Source of the DNA: Oscillospiraceae bacterium
Lineage (GTDB): Bacteria; Bacillota_A; Clostridia; Saccharofermentanales; Saccharofermentanaceae
Reading direction: 5' to 3'
DNA: 13,520 nt
NCBI GenBank assembly: GCA_902791885.1
Contig: CADAXO010000049.1
Coordinates: 1 to 13,520, forward strand
The position numbers and the translations under genes were made by a program. This document shows positions 6,187 to 13,520 of this stretch, piece by piece (the first letter of the stretch is position 1; each line of letters begins with the position of its first letter). The notes under the pieces are model-generated. The model had not been told where the DNA came from, did not search any database, and worked only from the letters and a program-made list of their open reading frames with translations.

Positions 6187-7400
6187 CGTCCGCGGAAAAG
6201 CCATCGTTTGACGCAAGAGAATGGACTGAGGCACTGTTCCTCACGGCTTTCTCCTGCTATGTGATCTTTTTCTATCTTCAGACGACGACGTTCTCATTAG
6301 CTGTGCCGGGATTCGTCTACAGCGTTATAAGAGGCGTGCTTTTGCTCTGCGGCCTTTACAGGCTTTATTCGTGGAGGTCTGAGGTCAGCCCGGTGACGGG
6401 TACCGCTTTGGCGGCGCTTATGGGACTTGGGATCTTCTACTTTGTAACAAGGGGGGACACCATGGTCCTGGACGCAGCCCTTATGATGGCGGGAGCGTAC
6501 AAGGTATCGTTTAAGAAGATCGGCATCATCTATGTGTTCCTTGGCAGTTTCATAAGTCTTCTCGCGCTCATCTGCTCGCAGACGGGCATAATCGCGGACT
6601 ACACTTTCCTCACAAATTACGGAGGGGAAGAGCACTTAAGGCATTCGTTCGGCATCATTTACCCGACGGATTTCCTTGCGCATATCACGTTCCTTACCGC
6701 GGTGTATTTCATCGTAAGATGGAAGCGCGTGACTTATCTGGAGATCGTTTGCGCCGGAGTCATACTTGGCATCTCGTACTACTTTACGAGTGCAAGAGCG
6801 GATATGGCGGGCGCGGTCTGCATGCTCATACTCATGCTGATATGTAAGTTCGCAGGCTTCAGGGAACTTCAGGTAGCCCCCAAGGTTAAGGCGGTGCTCT
6901 TAAGTGCATTCATGCCTTTATGTGCTGTTTTCGCCGTGATACTGACGTATCTTTACGACCCGCAGAATCCGTTCATGTACAGGCTCGACTCCATCATGTC
7001 GTACAGGTTAAGTCTCGGTAAGACAGGCATGGACCTTTACGGCTTCAAGCTTATGGGTAATGCGAACTTCGCCGAGAACGGCAACGCCAACGGCGGCGTA
7101 AGGGACTACACTTACGTCTTCTACGACTCGGCTTACATCAAGTATCTTTATAAGTACGGGATCGTTCTGCTCCTCGTGATGTTCCTTGTCTATGCGCTCA
7201 TCGCACTCCGCTTAAGCACATCGAAAATGCTTTATGCGATGGTTTTCATCGGGGTCATTACGGCTTCGTTCATCATCGAACACCACATGCTCGAGTTATC
7301 ATATAACATAACTTTGCTGGTTTTAACGGCTGATATTTCAACTATTTTACAGTCTGGCTCTTATATAAATATAAAAAAGAAGAATGGTATAATTACGTAG
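6183..7400 (+). CDS. Polytopic membrane protein, Wzy-like polysaccharide polymerase
   Basis: 405 residues starting with GTG, overlapping the upstream stop by 4 nt (GTGA). AAGGG (6172-6176) lies 6 nt before the start. About ten hydrophobic helices span the protein. A longer hydrophilic segment at about 258-320 is the expected extracytoplasmic loop. Wzy-like features are RHSFGIIYPTD at 153-163 (similar to the R-x-x-x-G-x-x-x-P/N pattern seen in Gram-positive polymerases), SARADMAG at 203-210, and the DSAYIKYLYKYG stretch at 315-326. Wzy polymerases join lipid-linked repeat units outside the membrane, and the cluster context supports that role. Sequence conservation in this group is low, so polymerase versus ligase cannot be separated. 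The last ~80 nt are unusually AT-rich and carry a promoter-like site. Confidence 0.75.
   Translation: MTSAEKPSFDAREWTEALFLTAFSCYVIFFYLQTTTFSLAVPGFVYSVIRGVLLLCGLYRLYSWRSEVSPVTGTALAALMGLGIFYFVTRGDTMVLDAALMMAGAYKVSFKKIGIIYVFLGSFISLLALICSQTGIIADYTFLTNYGGEEHLRHSFGIIYPTDFLAHITFLTAVYFIVRWKRVTYLEIVCAGVILGISYYFTSARADMAGAVCMLILMLICKFAGFRELQVAPKVKAVLLSAFMPLCAVFAVILTYLYDPQNPFMYRLDSIMSYRLSLGKTGMDLYGFKLMGNANFAENGNANGGVRDYTYVFYDSAYIKYLYKYGIVLLLVMFLVYALIALRLSTSKMLYAMVFIGVITASFIIEHHMLELSYNITLLVLTADISTILQSGSYINIKKKNGIIT
7385..7393 (+). promoter_or_regulatory. Candidate extended -10 promoter inside the end of the Wzy-like gene
   Basis: TGGTATAAT (TG at 7385-7386, perfect TATAAT at 7388-7393) lies in an AT-rich stretch (7320-7400) that contrasts with the GC-rich coding sequence around it. 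No good -35 is visible at 17 nt (ATAAAT, 7365-7370), but extended -10 promoters can do without one. The predicted start is near 7400, with the GGAGG (7416-7420) of the Wzz-like gene just downstream. Confidence 0.4.
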
Positions 7401-7426
7401 ATTAAAACCCCCTTCGGAGGACCAGC

Positions 7427-9007
7427 ATGAATTACATCATTAACGAAGATGAGACCGAGATCAACATCAAAGACCTGTTGACCTATTGTTTTCTTCATTG
7501 GAGAAAAGCCCTTGCTTTGATGCTTCTTATAGCTATCGCCCTCGGCGGATTTATGGGTGCACGTGACGGCATCAAGACATCGAAGCTTGCCGCAGCATAT
7601 CAGGAGTATCTTAACGATCCCAATGCTTTGATCGCTAAGCAGGAAAATACTACTTATGCTCAGAAGAACGGTATCGAGCTCCCCGAAGATGAGATGTTGA
7701 CAGCTGAAGAGCAGCAGATACTCGAAGAGGTTGCTACTCTCGACTCCATCAATAACATGAACGATATCATCTATACGACCAGAAGAGACCTCATGGCTCT
7801 TACTGATTACTACAACGATTCCATTCTCATGAACGTTGTTCCCCAGTACGTTCCTACAGCAGAGGCAGATCTCATGATCACTGTTCCCGACGGAGCACCC
7901 GCCAATGCCGTTAACGTACTTCTTGCAGCATATGTTGATTATCTTTCTAACGGTAACTATCTTGACGATTATGCCAACGAACTCGGCATTGACGTTAAGT
8001 ATCTTAAGGAAGCCATTACTGTTTCCGATATCACATTCGGCAACACCGACGGCGGCAGCTCCACGGCTTCCACATCGGGTTCCACAACCAATGTAAGCAC
8101 AGACGTTGACGTTAACTTCTCACTTTCAACTGATGTTGAAGGTTCAAGAGTCGGACTTCTCGTAATAAGAACTGTCGGAACTTCCGCAGAGTCCGCACTC
8201 AATCTTCTCGACTACATCGTATCCGAGGTTGAGAACTACCGCGTTGCTACAGGCGAGACTGTAAGTCCCCATGAGACGACGGTTGTAAACTACTACTTCA
8301 ACATGGTTAAGGACGACAGGATCCAGGTTCTCCAGACCGAGACATCCGAGCAGCTCGTTGACCTTCAGGAGAATCTCGATGTTTACGTAAAGAGCCTTAA
8401 GAATCTTCAGAAGCAGCACGGCGATATCGTAGTTAATACGATGCACAAGCTTCCGAATCCTATCCTTGAAGGAACAAAGACCGGAGTTAAGTTCGGCGCC
8501 ATCGGAATGTTCGCCATCTTCCTTTTCTATGCTTTGATCCTCATCATCAAGTACATCGTAAGTGCCATCGCTTTGACGAAGTCCCAGCTTGTAAACAGAT
8601 TTACGCTTTTCGACTTAGGTTCCGTAAGAGACGGCGAGGAGAAGCTTTACAAGAACAAGGGCAAGTTCGACAAGTGGCTCCGTAAGAAGGGCAGACTCGG
8701 CGAGGGTAATGTCAATGCAGTTGAGGCTGCTGTCGCAAACCTTGCGGTTTACGGTAATGAGTACAAGTCCATCCTCGTTATAGGCGACGGCGAGACATCC
8801 AAGGGCCTCGGCAAAGCCATGAAGGACAAGAAGGTCCATGTTGCACCGAGCCTTATCGACAACCCTCTTGCAAGAAAGCTCCTCCTTGAGGTTGACTGTG
8901 TTGTTCTTGAGGTTAAGTACGGCGAGAGCAAGTTCGAAGACATAAGAGACCAGCTGAAGCTCATCATGCTCTCCGGCAAGCCTGTCGCAGGATATATTGC
9001 TGACTGA
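7427..9007 (+). CDS. Wzz-like chain-length protein with a degenerate BY-kinase-like tail
   Basis: 526 residues. Layout: cytoplasmic N-terminus, first membrane helix (about 27-45), a large extracytoplasmic domain (about 46-352), and a second helix (about 355-383). The extracytoplasmic part includes a Gly/Ser/Thr-rich stretch (205-226) and a likely coiled coil (296-331). A cytoplasmic domain (about 384-526) follows. This two-helix plan is that of Wzz/polysaccharide co-polymerases, which set chain length. The tail looks like a tyrosine-kinase (BY-kinase) fold: SILVIGDGETSKG (448-460) sits where the P-loop should be, and DCVVLEV (490-496) resembles the Walker B/hydrophobic strand. But there is no GK[ST] P-loop and no C-terminal tyrosine cluster, so kinase activity is unlikely. 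GGAGG at 7416-7420 fixes the start. The N-terminal role is fairly sure; the tail homology is inferred. Confidence 0.8.
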   Translation: MNYIINEDETEINIKDLLTYCFLHWRKALALMLLIAIALGGFMGARDGIKTSKLAAAYQEYLNDPNALIAKQENTTYAQKNGIELPEDEMLTAEEQQILEEVATLDSINNMNDIIYTTRRDLMALTDYYNDSILMNVVPQYVPTAEADLMITVPDGAPANAVNVLLAAYVDYLSNGNYLDDYANELGIDVKYLKEAITVSDITFGNTDGGSSTASTSGSTTNVSTDVDVNFSLSTDVEGSRVGLLVIRTVGTSAESALNLLDYIVSEVENYRVATGETVSPHETTVVNYYFNMVKDDRIQVLQTETSEQLVDLQENLDVYVKSLKNLQKQHGDIVVNTMHKLPNPILEGTKTGVKFGAIGMFAIFLFYALILIIKYIVSAIALTKSQLVNRFTLFDLGSVRDGEEKLYKNKGKFDKWLRKKGRLGEGNVNAVEAAVANLAVYGNEYKSILVIGDGETSKGLGKAMKDKKVHVAPSLIDNPLARKLLLEVDCVVLEVKYGESKFEDIRDQLKLIMLSGKPVAGYIAD

Positions 9008-9011
9008 TAAT

Positions 9012-10160
9012 ATGGGTCTTAAAGTTTTACATATTTCCAAATACTACTATCCCTTCTCGGGAGGTACGGAGCAGATCGCGCGTGATGCCGTTGTCGCATT
9101 GAAGGACGTTCCCGGATGCGAGCAGCTGATATTCGCATTCGATCACGGAACTCCCAAGGAGTCTAAAGACTCTCGTGATGTGGTCGACGGTATCGATGTT
9201 ATCCGCTGCAGATGCTTTGCGAAGATCTCTTCACAGTCCATATCGATGTCTTACGGAAGAAGGCTCCGCGATGCCGTTAACGAGTTTAACCCCGACGTGG
9301 TTATCCTTCATTACCCGAACCCTTTTGCAACGAGCATCCTTCTTAAGATCCTGAAGAAGAGACCGGAGATCAAGCTTGTTACTTACTGGCATCTTGATAT
9401 CGTTAAGCAGAAGTTTTTGAAGATCTTCTTCAACGGACAAAACAGAAGACTTATCCAAAGATCTTCCAGGATCATCGCCACCAGCCCCAATTACGTTAAG
9501 GGAAGCGAGTGGCTCTCATCTGCACCCGATAAGTGCGTTGTTGTTCCCAACTGCATCAACGAGAACAGACTCGAGATCAACGACGAGATCGTAAAAAGGG
9601 CAGAGGAATTAAGAGAAGAGCACAAGGGCAAGACTGTATGCCTTGCTGTAGGACGTCATGTCGAGTACAAGGGCTTCAAGCATCTTATCGAGGCTTCGAA
9701 ATACCTTGATGACAGCTTCATCATTGGCATCACGGGCAAGGGCCCTCTTACCGATGAGCTTAAGGCACAGGCAGGCGGAGATAAGAAGGTGAACTTCTTA
9801 GGTCTTGTAAGCGACGTCGATCTTCGCGCATGGCTTATGACATGCGATATCTTCTGCTTCCCTTCGGTAACCAAGAATGAAGCATTCGGCCTGGCTCTTG
9901 CAGAAGGCATGTACTTCGGCCATCCTGCAGTCACGTTCACGATCGAAGGATCGGGCGTTAATTATGTAAGCCTTGACGGCGTTACGGGTATCGAGTGCCC
10001 GAATGCCGACAGCAAAGCATTCGCAGAGGCATTGAAGACTTTGTCAGAAGATGAAGAACTTCGCAGGAAGTACGGTGAGGCTGCAAGACAGCGCGTCATC
10101 GATAACTTCACATATGCCACATTCAAGAAGAACATTGCAGATCTTGTGACCGGACTTTGA
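9012..10160 (+). CDS. Glycosyltransferase family 4 (GT-B fold)
   Basis: 382 residues from ATG 9012. It adds a sugar from a nucleotide-sugar donor to the lipid-linked repeat unit on the cytoplasmic side of the membrane. The N-terminal domain shows VLHISKYYYPFSGGTEQ (5-21, with the donor/acceptor loop GGTE) and LHYPNPF (99-105). The C-terminal donor domain shows ATSPNYVKGS (156-165), VPNCIN (178-183), GRHVEYKGF (214-222), GKGP (242-245) and the EX7E pair Glu290/Glu298 in NEAFGLALAEG. These are hallmarks of retaining GT4 enzymes. An in-frame TTG at 8997 would add five residues and overlap the upstream gene. It has an AGGA 4 nt before it, but the family normally begins close to the first beta strand, so ATG is preferred. 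The stop is 1 nt before the next ATG. Sugar and linkage are unknown. Confidence 0.9.
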   Translation: MGLKVLHISKYYYPFSGGTEQIARDAVVALKDVPGCEQLIFAFDHGTPKESKDSRDVVDGIDVIRCRCFAKISSQSISMSYGRRLRDAVNEFNPDVVILHYPNPFATSILLKILKKRPEIKLVTYWHLDIVKQKFLKIFFNGQNRRLIQRSSRIIATSPNYVKGSEWLSSAPDKCVVVPNCINENRLEINDEIVKRAEELREEHKGKTVCLAVGRHVEYKGFKHLIEASKYLDDSFIIGITGKGPLTDELKAQAGGDKKVNFLGLVSDVDLRAWLMTCDIFCFPSVTKNEAFGLALAEGMYFGHPAVTFTIEGSGVNYVSLDGVTGIECPNADSKAFAEALKTLSEDEELRRKYGEAARQRVIDNFTYATFKKNIADLVTGL

Positions 10161-10161
10161 T

Positions 10162-11505
10162 ATGAACCTGACACTTACACGTTTCAACAAGGGGTCTTCC
10201 ATAGTAAACGCCCTCATATGGTTCAGTATCCTTACCGCGTCATGTGATATCGTGCTGGCGTTCGAAGTCGCGGGCCTTACCGTAAGAATATCCCAGCTTG
10301 TCGCTATGTCCGTAATGTTCCTCTTCCTTTTGAGGATCATAAGATTCGGTAACGTTAAGATCCTGACACCGTACTATAACCTTTTGATAGTTATAGTCTT
10401 TAACACCATATGCATAGTGAATTCGAAGACGATATTCAATGCCGTGGGCTACGATCTGTGGCTTATATTCGACTGCGTGCAGGTACTTACCTTTACTTAC
10501 TTCCTGAGTAAGCAGGAGACCATCCAGTCTCTCGTAAGAAAGTACATTATGTGCTTCAACGCACTCGCGGTCGTAGGATTTTTACAGTTCGCTTTGCAGT
10601 TCGTGGGAATCAATTTCTATGTAACACAGTACAACGATCTTCACAGAAGCAACGGCTTCTCATACGAGCCCTCGTTCTATGCGACATACATGATCATGGG
10701 TTCGATCTTATGCCTCTATCTTCTCGAGAGAAGAAACTATAAGTGCATGAGAAGAAGATATCTCATCATATCGACGCTTCTTAATGTCGGTGCGGTAGTT
10801 ATCTCCACCTCAAGAATGGGACTTCTCATCCTGCTTATCTATGTGGTCTACAGAGGCGTTATGTGCCTTCGTATCTATATCCACAAGAAAGCATCTTTGA
10901 TAAGAATATTGTTCACATTGATGCCGATCATGGTAGGCGTGGGCGCGATATTCTTCATCATCGCCGTAGAGCTTCAGGTCGACTTCGTAATGCATTATCT
11001 GAGCGGTCTCGGTATCGGAGGCGCCACATCGCACTCGGCTGACGCGAGAACGTCGGGCTTCATGGATACATGGAAGCTCTTCCTCGACAGTCCTTTCCTC
11101 GGATGCAGCCTCGGCGGTATCGATGCAGGCATCATCGAGTACAAGGCGAGAAACTACACTGTCGCGAACAACGGCGGTGCCAGCATGTGCATCTCGCTCG
11201 AGGCTCTTGCCGCTTATGGTATTTTCGGAGCCTTCTTCTTCTTCAAGTACATGTACGATCTTACGATCGGCGGATATCTTAAGGCAAAGAGGAGACCCGG
11301 AGACAAGAGGGACCGCGAGCCCATCTATGCGATGCTCATCGCCCTGTTCTTCGAGTTCGTTATCCTCCAGCTTAACCAGAACGTGTTAAGACCTCCGTTC
11401 TGGGTTCATATAGCGCTCGTCTCGACTACACTCCAGATCTACTTAAGAGAGTCGAGCAGGCTTACAAGATCAAGTGAGATTAACGAGGGAATAGTAAATG
11501 TCTGA
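10162..11505 (+). CDS. O-antigen ligase/polymerase-like polytopic membrane protein
   Basis: 447 residues with about ten to twelve hydrophobic helices. A hydrophilic loop at about 270-340 is the likely extracytoplasmic catalytic region. Family-like features are RSNGFSYEPSFYATYM (162-177), STSRMGLLIL (215-224, the S-x-S-R-x-x-L pattern common at this point in Wzy/ligase proteins), and DSPFLGCSLGG (309-319, like the 'P-h-h-G-x-G' motif of O-antigen polymerases). It would polymerise or transfer lipid-linked glycans outside the membrane. This is the second such protein in the cluster after the one at 6183-7400; the two differ in sequence and are not a recent duplication. It begins 1 nt after the GT4 stop with no clear ribosome binding site, suggesting translational coupling. 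It overlaps the next gene by 8 nt. Confidence 0.8.
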   Translation: MNLTLTRFNKGSSIVNALIWFSILTASCDIVLAFEVAGLTVRISQLVAMSVMFLFLLRIIRFGNVKILTPYYNLLIVIVFNTICIVNSKTIFNAVGYDLWLIFDCVQVLTFTYFLSKQETIQSLVRKYIMCFNALAVVGFLQFALQFVGINFYVTQYNDLHRSNGFSYEPSFYATYMIMGSILCLYLLERRNYKCMRRRYLIISTLLNVGAVVISTSRMGLLILLIYVVYRGVMCLRIYIHKKASLIRILFTLMPIMVGVGAIFFIIAVELQVDFVMHYLSGLGIGGATSHSADARTSGFMDTWKLFLDSPFLGCSLGGIDAGIIEYKARNYTVANNGGASMCISLEALAAYGIFGAFFFFKYMYDLTIGGYLKAKRRPGDKRDREPIYAMLIALFFEFVILQLNQNVLRPPFWVHIALVSTTLQIYLRESSRLTRSSEINEGIVNV

Positions 11506-12619
11506 TGTAAAGATCATCGCGAATTATCTTCCCCAGTACCATCAGATGCCTGAGAACGACAAGTGGTGGGGAGAAGGATTTACGGACTGGGTGGCAGTAA
11601 AGAAAGCCGAGCCCCAGTATGAGGGACACGTTCAGCCGAGGGTTCCCGCCGACAATTATTACTACAGTCTGGATAAGCCCGAGGACATCGCACGCCAGGT
11701 AAAGCTTGCGAATGAGTACGGCATCTACGGCTTCGGTATCTACCATTACTGGTTCTCTTCGGAGCAGCACTTCATGGAGAAACCTGCGAACATCTTCCTT
11801 TCGCATAAGGAACTTGATACGCACTACATGTTTATATGGGACAACACTTCCTGGATCCGTTCCTGGAGTGCCGTAAAGGGCAATAACTGGGCGCCTTCTT
11901 TCGAGGGCGAGAAGAAGCAGGGACCCGAGATCTTGGCCGAGCTTAAGTACGGCGGCAAGGATGAGTGGAAGAAGCATTTCGACTGGCTTCTGCCTTTCTT
12001 CCAAGATGAAAGATACATCAAGATAGACGGCAAGCCCGTGTTCTCTTTCATGAGGATGAATGCGGATCCCGATATCATCAAGGCTATGGCTGAGTACTGG
12101 GATGAACTGGGACGTGAAGCGGGCTTCCCCGGTGTGTGCTGCATGAGCAAGTGCACATGGAAGGGCGTGGGCCTCGACTATCAGTTCTACTACGAGCCTT
12201 TCCAGTTTAACGACACTCACGAGCTCCTTCGAAAAGGTCCCGAAGAAGTCTATTTAAGAAAGATCAACAAGAAGCCGCACCTTCGTATCGCTGATTACGA
12301 CAAGGAGTGGAAGAGCATACTTTATTCTGCGAAGCACTGCCGTAAGAAGAACACTTTCTACAGCGGCATCGTAGGCTTCGACGACACTCCGAGAAGGGGA
12401 AAGAAGGCCCGTATCATCAAGGGTCAGACTCCCGAGAAGTTCGAGAGATATCTCTACGAGCTTCTTAAGATATCGTCTGAACAGCAAAGGGAGATGGTAT
12501 TCATCACCGCTTGGAATGAGTGGAGCGAAGGCGCTTATCTCGAGCCTGATACAGTGAACGGAACAAGATATCTTGAAGCCGTAAGAAACGCAGCGGGAAG
12601 GCTTAAGGGAAATTCATGA
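11498..12619 (+). CDS. WbsX/GH99-like protein of polysaccharide biosynthesis
   Basis: 373 residues, matching the WbsX family (glycosyltransferase WbsX / GH99-like domain) along its length. Characteristic segments: NYLPQYHQMPEND (9-21), WWGEGFTDW (23-31), YGIYGFGIYHYWF (74-86), DGKPVFSFMRMN (177-188), GFDDTPRRGKKA (293-304) and TAWNEWSEGAYLEPD (337-351). The acidic residues in WNEW-EG-LEP are the likely active site by analogy with related glycosidase folds. No signal peptide is present, so it acts in the cytoplasm, where WbsX proteins are thought to modify or assemble repeat-unit sugars. Its true activity (transferase or hydrolase) is not settled for the family. GAGGG (11485-11489) precedes the start, the gene overlaps the upstream gene by 8 nt, and it overlaps the next by 4 (ATGA), so it is tightly in the operon. 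Confidence 0.88.
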   Translation: MSDVKIIANYLPQYHQMPENDKWWGEGFTDWVAVKKAEPQYEGHVQPRVPADNYYYSLDKPEDIARQVKLANEYGIYGFGIYHYWFSSEQHFMEKPANIFLSHKELDTHYMFIWDNTSWIRSWSAVKGNNWAPSFEGEKKQGPEILAELKYGGKDEWKKHFDWLLPFFQDERYIKIDGKPVFSFMRMNADPDIIKAMAEYWDELGREAGFPGVCCMSKCTWKGVGLDYQFYYEPFQFNDTHELLRKGPEEVYLRKINKKPHLRIADYDKEWKSILYSAKHCRKKNTFYSGIVGFDDTPRRGKKARIIKGQTPEKFERYLYELLKISSEQQREMVFITAWNEWSEGAYLEPDTVNGTRYLEAVRNAAGRLKGNS

Positions 12620-13458
12620 AGACCGCCTGCTGTGTAGTTTTATATAACCCTGATGACAGTACTGCCGCTAACATAAGTACTTACGCTCCTTATGTCGGTG
12701 AGGTGTTCGCCGTCGATAATTCCGATGAACCGAACACTGAGATCTTAAGTAAGATCGAAGCTTCCGGAGATAACGTTACCGTCATCCCGATGCACGGCAA
12801 CAAGGGTATAGCGGCGGCTCTTAATGCCGGACTTCATGAGGCATCCGAGAGGGGTTACAGATATCTTCTCACGATGGATGATGACTCGTATTTTACGGAT
12901 GATACACTGCCCAGGTATCTTGATAAGGCGGAGAAGATATTCGCCTCTGACGAGAAGATCATTCAGATCGGAATATTCAATTCAGGCGATAAGAAAGACG
13001 ATCCGTATGTATATACGGAGACTCCCGAATGGATAATCACGTCGGGCACATTGATGGATGTCGAGTCGTCGATCGCGGTCGGCGGATTTTTGGAAAAACT
13101 CTTTATCGATGAGGTGGACAGGGAATTCTCGCTCCGTGCTGTGGACAGCGGTTACAAGATCAGAAGAGTTATAGACCTTACGATGAAGCATAATCTCGGC
13201 GCCCCGATCAAAGGAAAGATCTTAGGCAAGAGCTTCGAGGCTATGGGCCACAACAAGATAAGAAAATACTACATCTTCAGAAACTGCACTTATGTCATGA
13301 AGACTTTCCCCAGAGTTAAGAAGGAGTACAAGCACTTCCTTCGTGCGACATTAATAAAGACGATTCTTGTCGAAGACGACAAGATGCAGAAGATCAAATA
13401 CATGATGATGGGTAAGCGTGATGCCAGGAACGGCAAGTTCGGCAAGCTTGAGGTGTAA
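12616..13458 (+). CDS. Glycosyltransferase family 2, rhamnosyltransferase-like
   Basis: 280 residues, GT-A fold, inverting family GT2, similar to dTDP-rhamnosyl transferases. Motifs in order: VVLYNPDD (7-14), VDNSD (33-37), GNKGIAAALNAG (61-72), the metal/nucleotide-binding TMDDDSYF (86-93, DDD at 88-90), ITSGTLMD (141-148) and FIDEVDREFSLRA (163-175, with the likely catalytic base region). The N-K-G-x-A-x-A-x-N-x-G and SGTLMD patterns are typical of the rhamnosyltransferase subgroup. Actual donor specificity is an inference; no rhamnose synthesis genes (rmlABCD) are in the window. The start overlaps the WbsX stop (ATGA), with AAGGGA 5 nt upstream. The next gene begins directly after its stop. 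Confidence 0.88.
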   Translation: MKTACCVVLYNPDDSTAANISTYAPYVGEVFAVDNSDEPNTEILSKIEASGDNVTVIPMHGNKGIAAALNAGLHEASERGYRYLLTMDDDSYFTDDTLPRYLDKAEKIFASDEKIIQIGIFNSGDKKDDPYVYTETPEWIITSGTLMDVESSIAVGGFLEKLFIDEVDREFSLRAVDSGYKIRRVIDLTMKHNLGAPIKGKILGKSFEAMGHNKIRKYYIFRNCTYVMKTFPRVKKEYKHFLRATLIKTILVEDDKMQKIKYMMMGKRDARNGKFGKLEV

Positions 13459-13520
13459 ATGACTGAAGAGCAGAAGATAAAAAGGATAGAAAGCGTAGTC
13501 GGAAAGCTCAAGAGCATCGC
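13459..13520 (+). CDS. Start of a further gene in the exopolysaccharide operon (partial)
   Basis: ATG at 13459-13461 directly follows the TAA of the GT2 gene, with GAGGT (13450-13454) as a ribosome binding site inside the end of that gene. The frame stays open to the window edge for 20 codons. The residues are hydrophilic and charged (begins MTEEQKIKRIESVVGK), with no signal peptide or helix yet visible. Too little is present to assign a family. Position implies a role in the same polysaccharide pathway. Confidence 0.6.
   Translation, partial: MTEEQKIKRIESVVGKLKSI

Noticed and set aside
5524..6234. 236-codon open frame on the minus strand inside the glycosylphosphotransferase gene
   Set aside because: It is antisense to strong conserved motifs (catalytic Asp-Glu, KFRSM) and has no family-like sequence or ribosome binding site; the open frame results from codon bias of the real gene.
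8997..9011. TTG start at 8997 for the GT4 gene
   Set aside because: It would add only five residues not typical of the family and overlap the upstream gene; the ATG at 9012 places the start next to the first beta strand. The nearby AGGA leaves some doubt.
11480..12220. 246-codon open frame on the minus strand opposite the WbsX-like gene
   Set aside because: Antisense to a fully recognised gene, low-complexity leucine/valine-rich composition, no start signal; a shadow frame.

Overview
The window looks like a chromosomal segment from a Gram-positive anaerobe of the class Clostridia. The evidence is strong AGGAGG-type ribosome binding sites, sigma-A-like promoters, heavy use of AGA for arginine, dense co-directional genes, and protein families typical of Lachnospiraceae/Oscillospiraceae relatives. 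The genus cannot be fixed from the sequence alone.

Left part (1-2761). The acidic C-terminal end of an unidentified plus-strand gene is followed by a rho-independent terminator. Next is a convergent intergenic space of about 320 nt that holds a degenerate ~50-nt tandem array built around phased TCGA cores. A minus-strand gene for an unknown two-helix membrane protein (474-1196) diverges from a plus-strand pair: a short NfeD-type membrane/OB-fold protein (1342-1785) and an SPFH/band 7 (stomatin/QmcA-like) protein (1814-2702). The divergent promoter region carries a tandem 33-bp repeat placed over both promoters, which looks like an operator. The SPFH gene is broken by a +1 frameshift at the start of its coiled coil. 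A strong GUAA-loop terminator closes the unit.

Middle (2796-4758). Two housekeeping genes follow: nicotinate phosphoribosyltransferase (NAD salvage) and a cyclophilin-type peptidyl-prolyl isomerase.

Right part (4768-13520). An exopolysaccharide/capsule gene cluster starts only 9 nt after the cyclophilin stop and runs off the right edge. In order it encodes: a polyprenyl glycosylphosphotransferase that starts the repeat unit; a Wzy-like polytopic membrane protein; a Wzz-like chain-length protein whose cytoplasmic tail resembles a BY-kinase fold but lacks the nucleotide-binding motif; a GT4 glycosyltransferase; a second O-antigen ligase/polymerase-like membrane protein; a WbsX/GH99-like protein; a rhamnosyltransferase-like GT2; and the start of one more gene. 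Most junctions overlap or are separated by a few bases, so this is an operon. The implied pathway is Wzx/Wzy-type: initiation on undecaprenyl phosphate, extension by the glycosyltransferases, then polymerisation under Wzz-like length control. No flippase (Wzx), active BY-kinase or matching phosphatase is present in the window; they may lie downstream.

The points most worth a second look are the phased TCGA array, the tandem operator between the divergent genes, the SPFH frameshift, and the Wzz protein with its pseudo-kinase tail.
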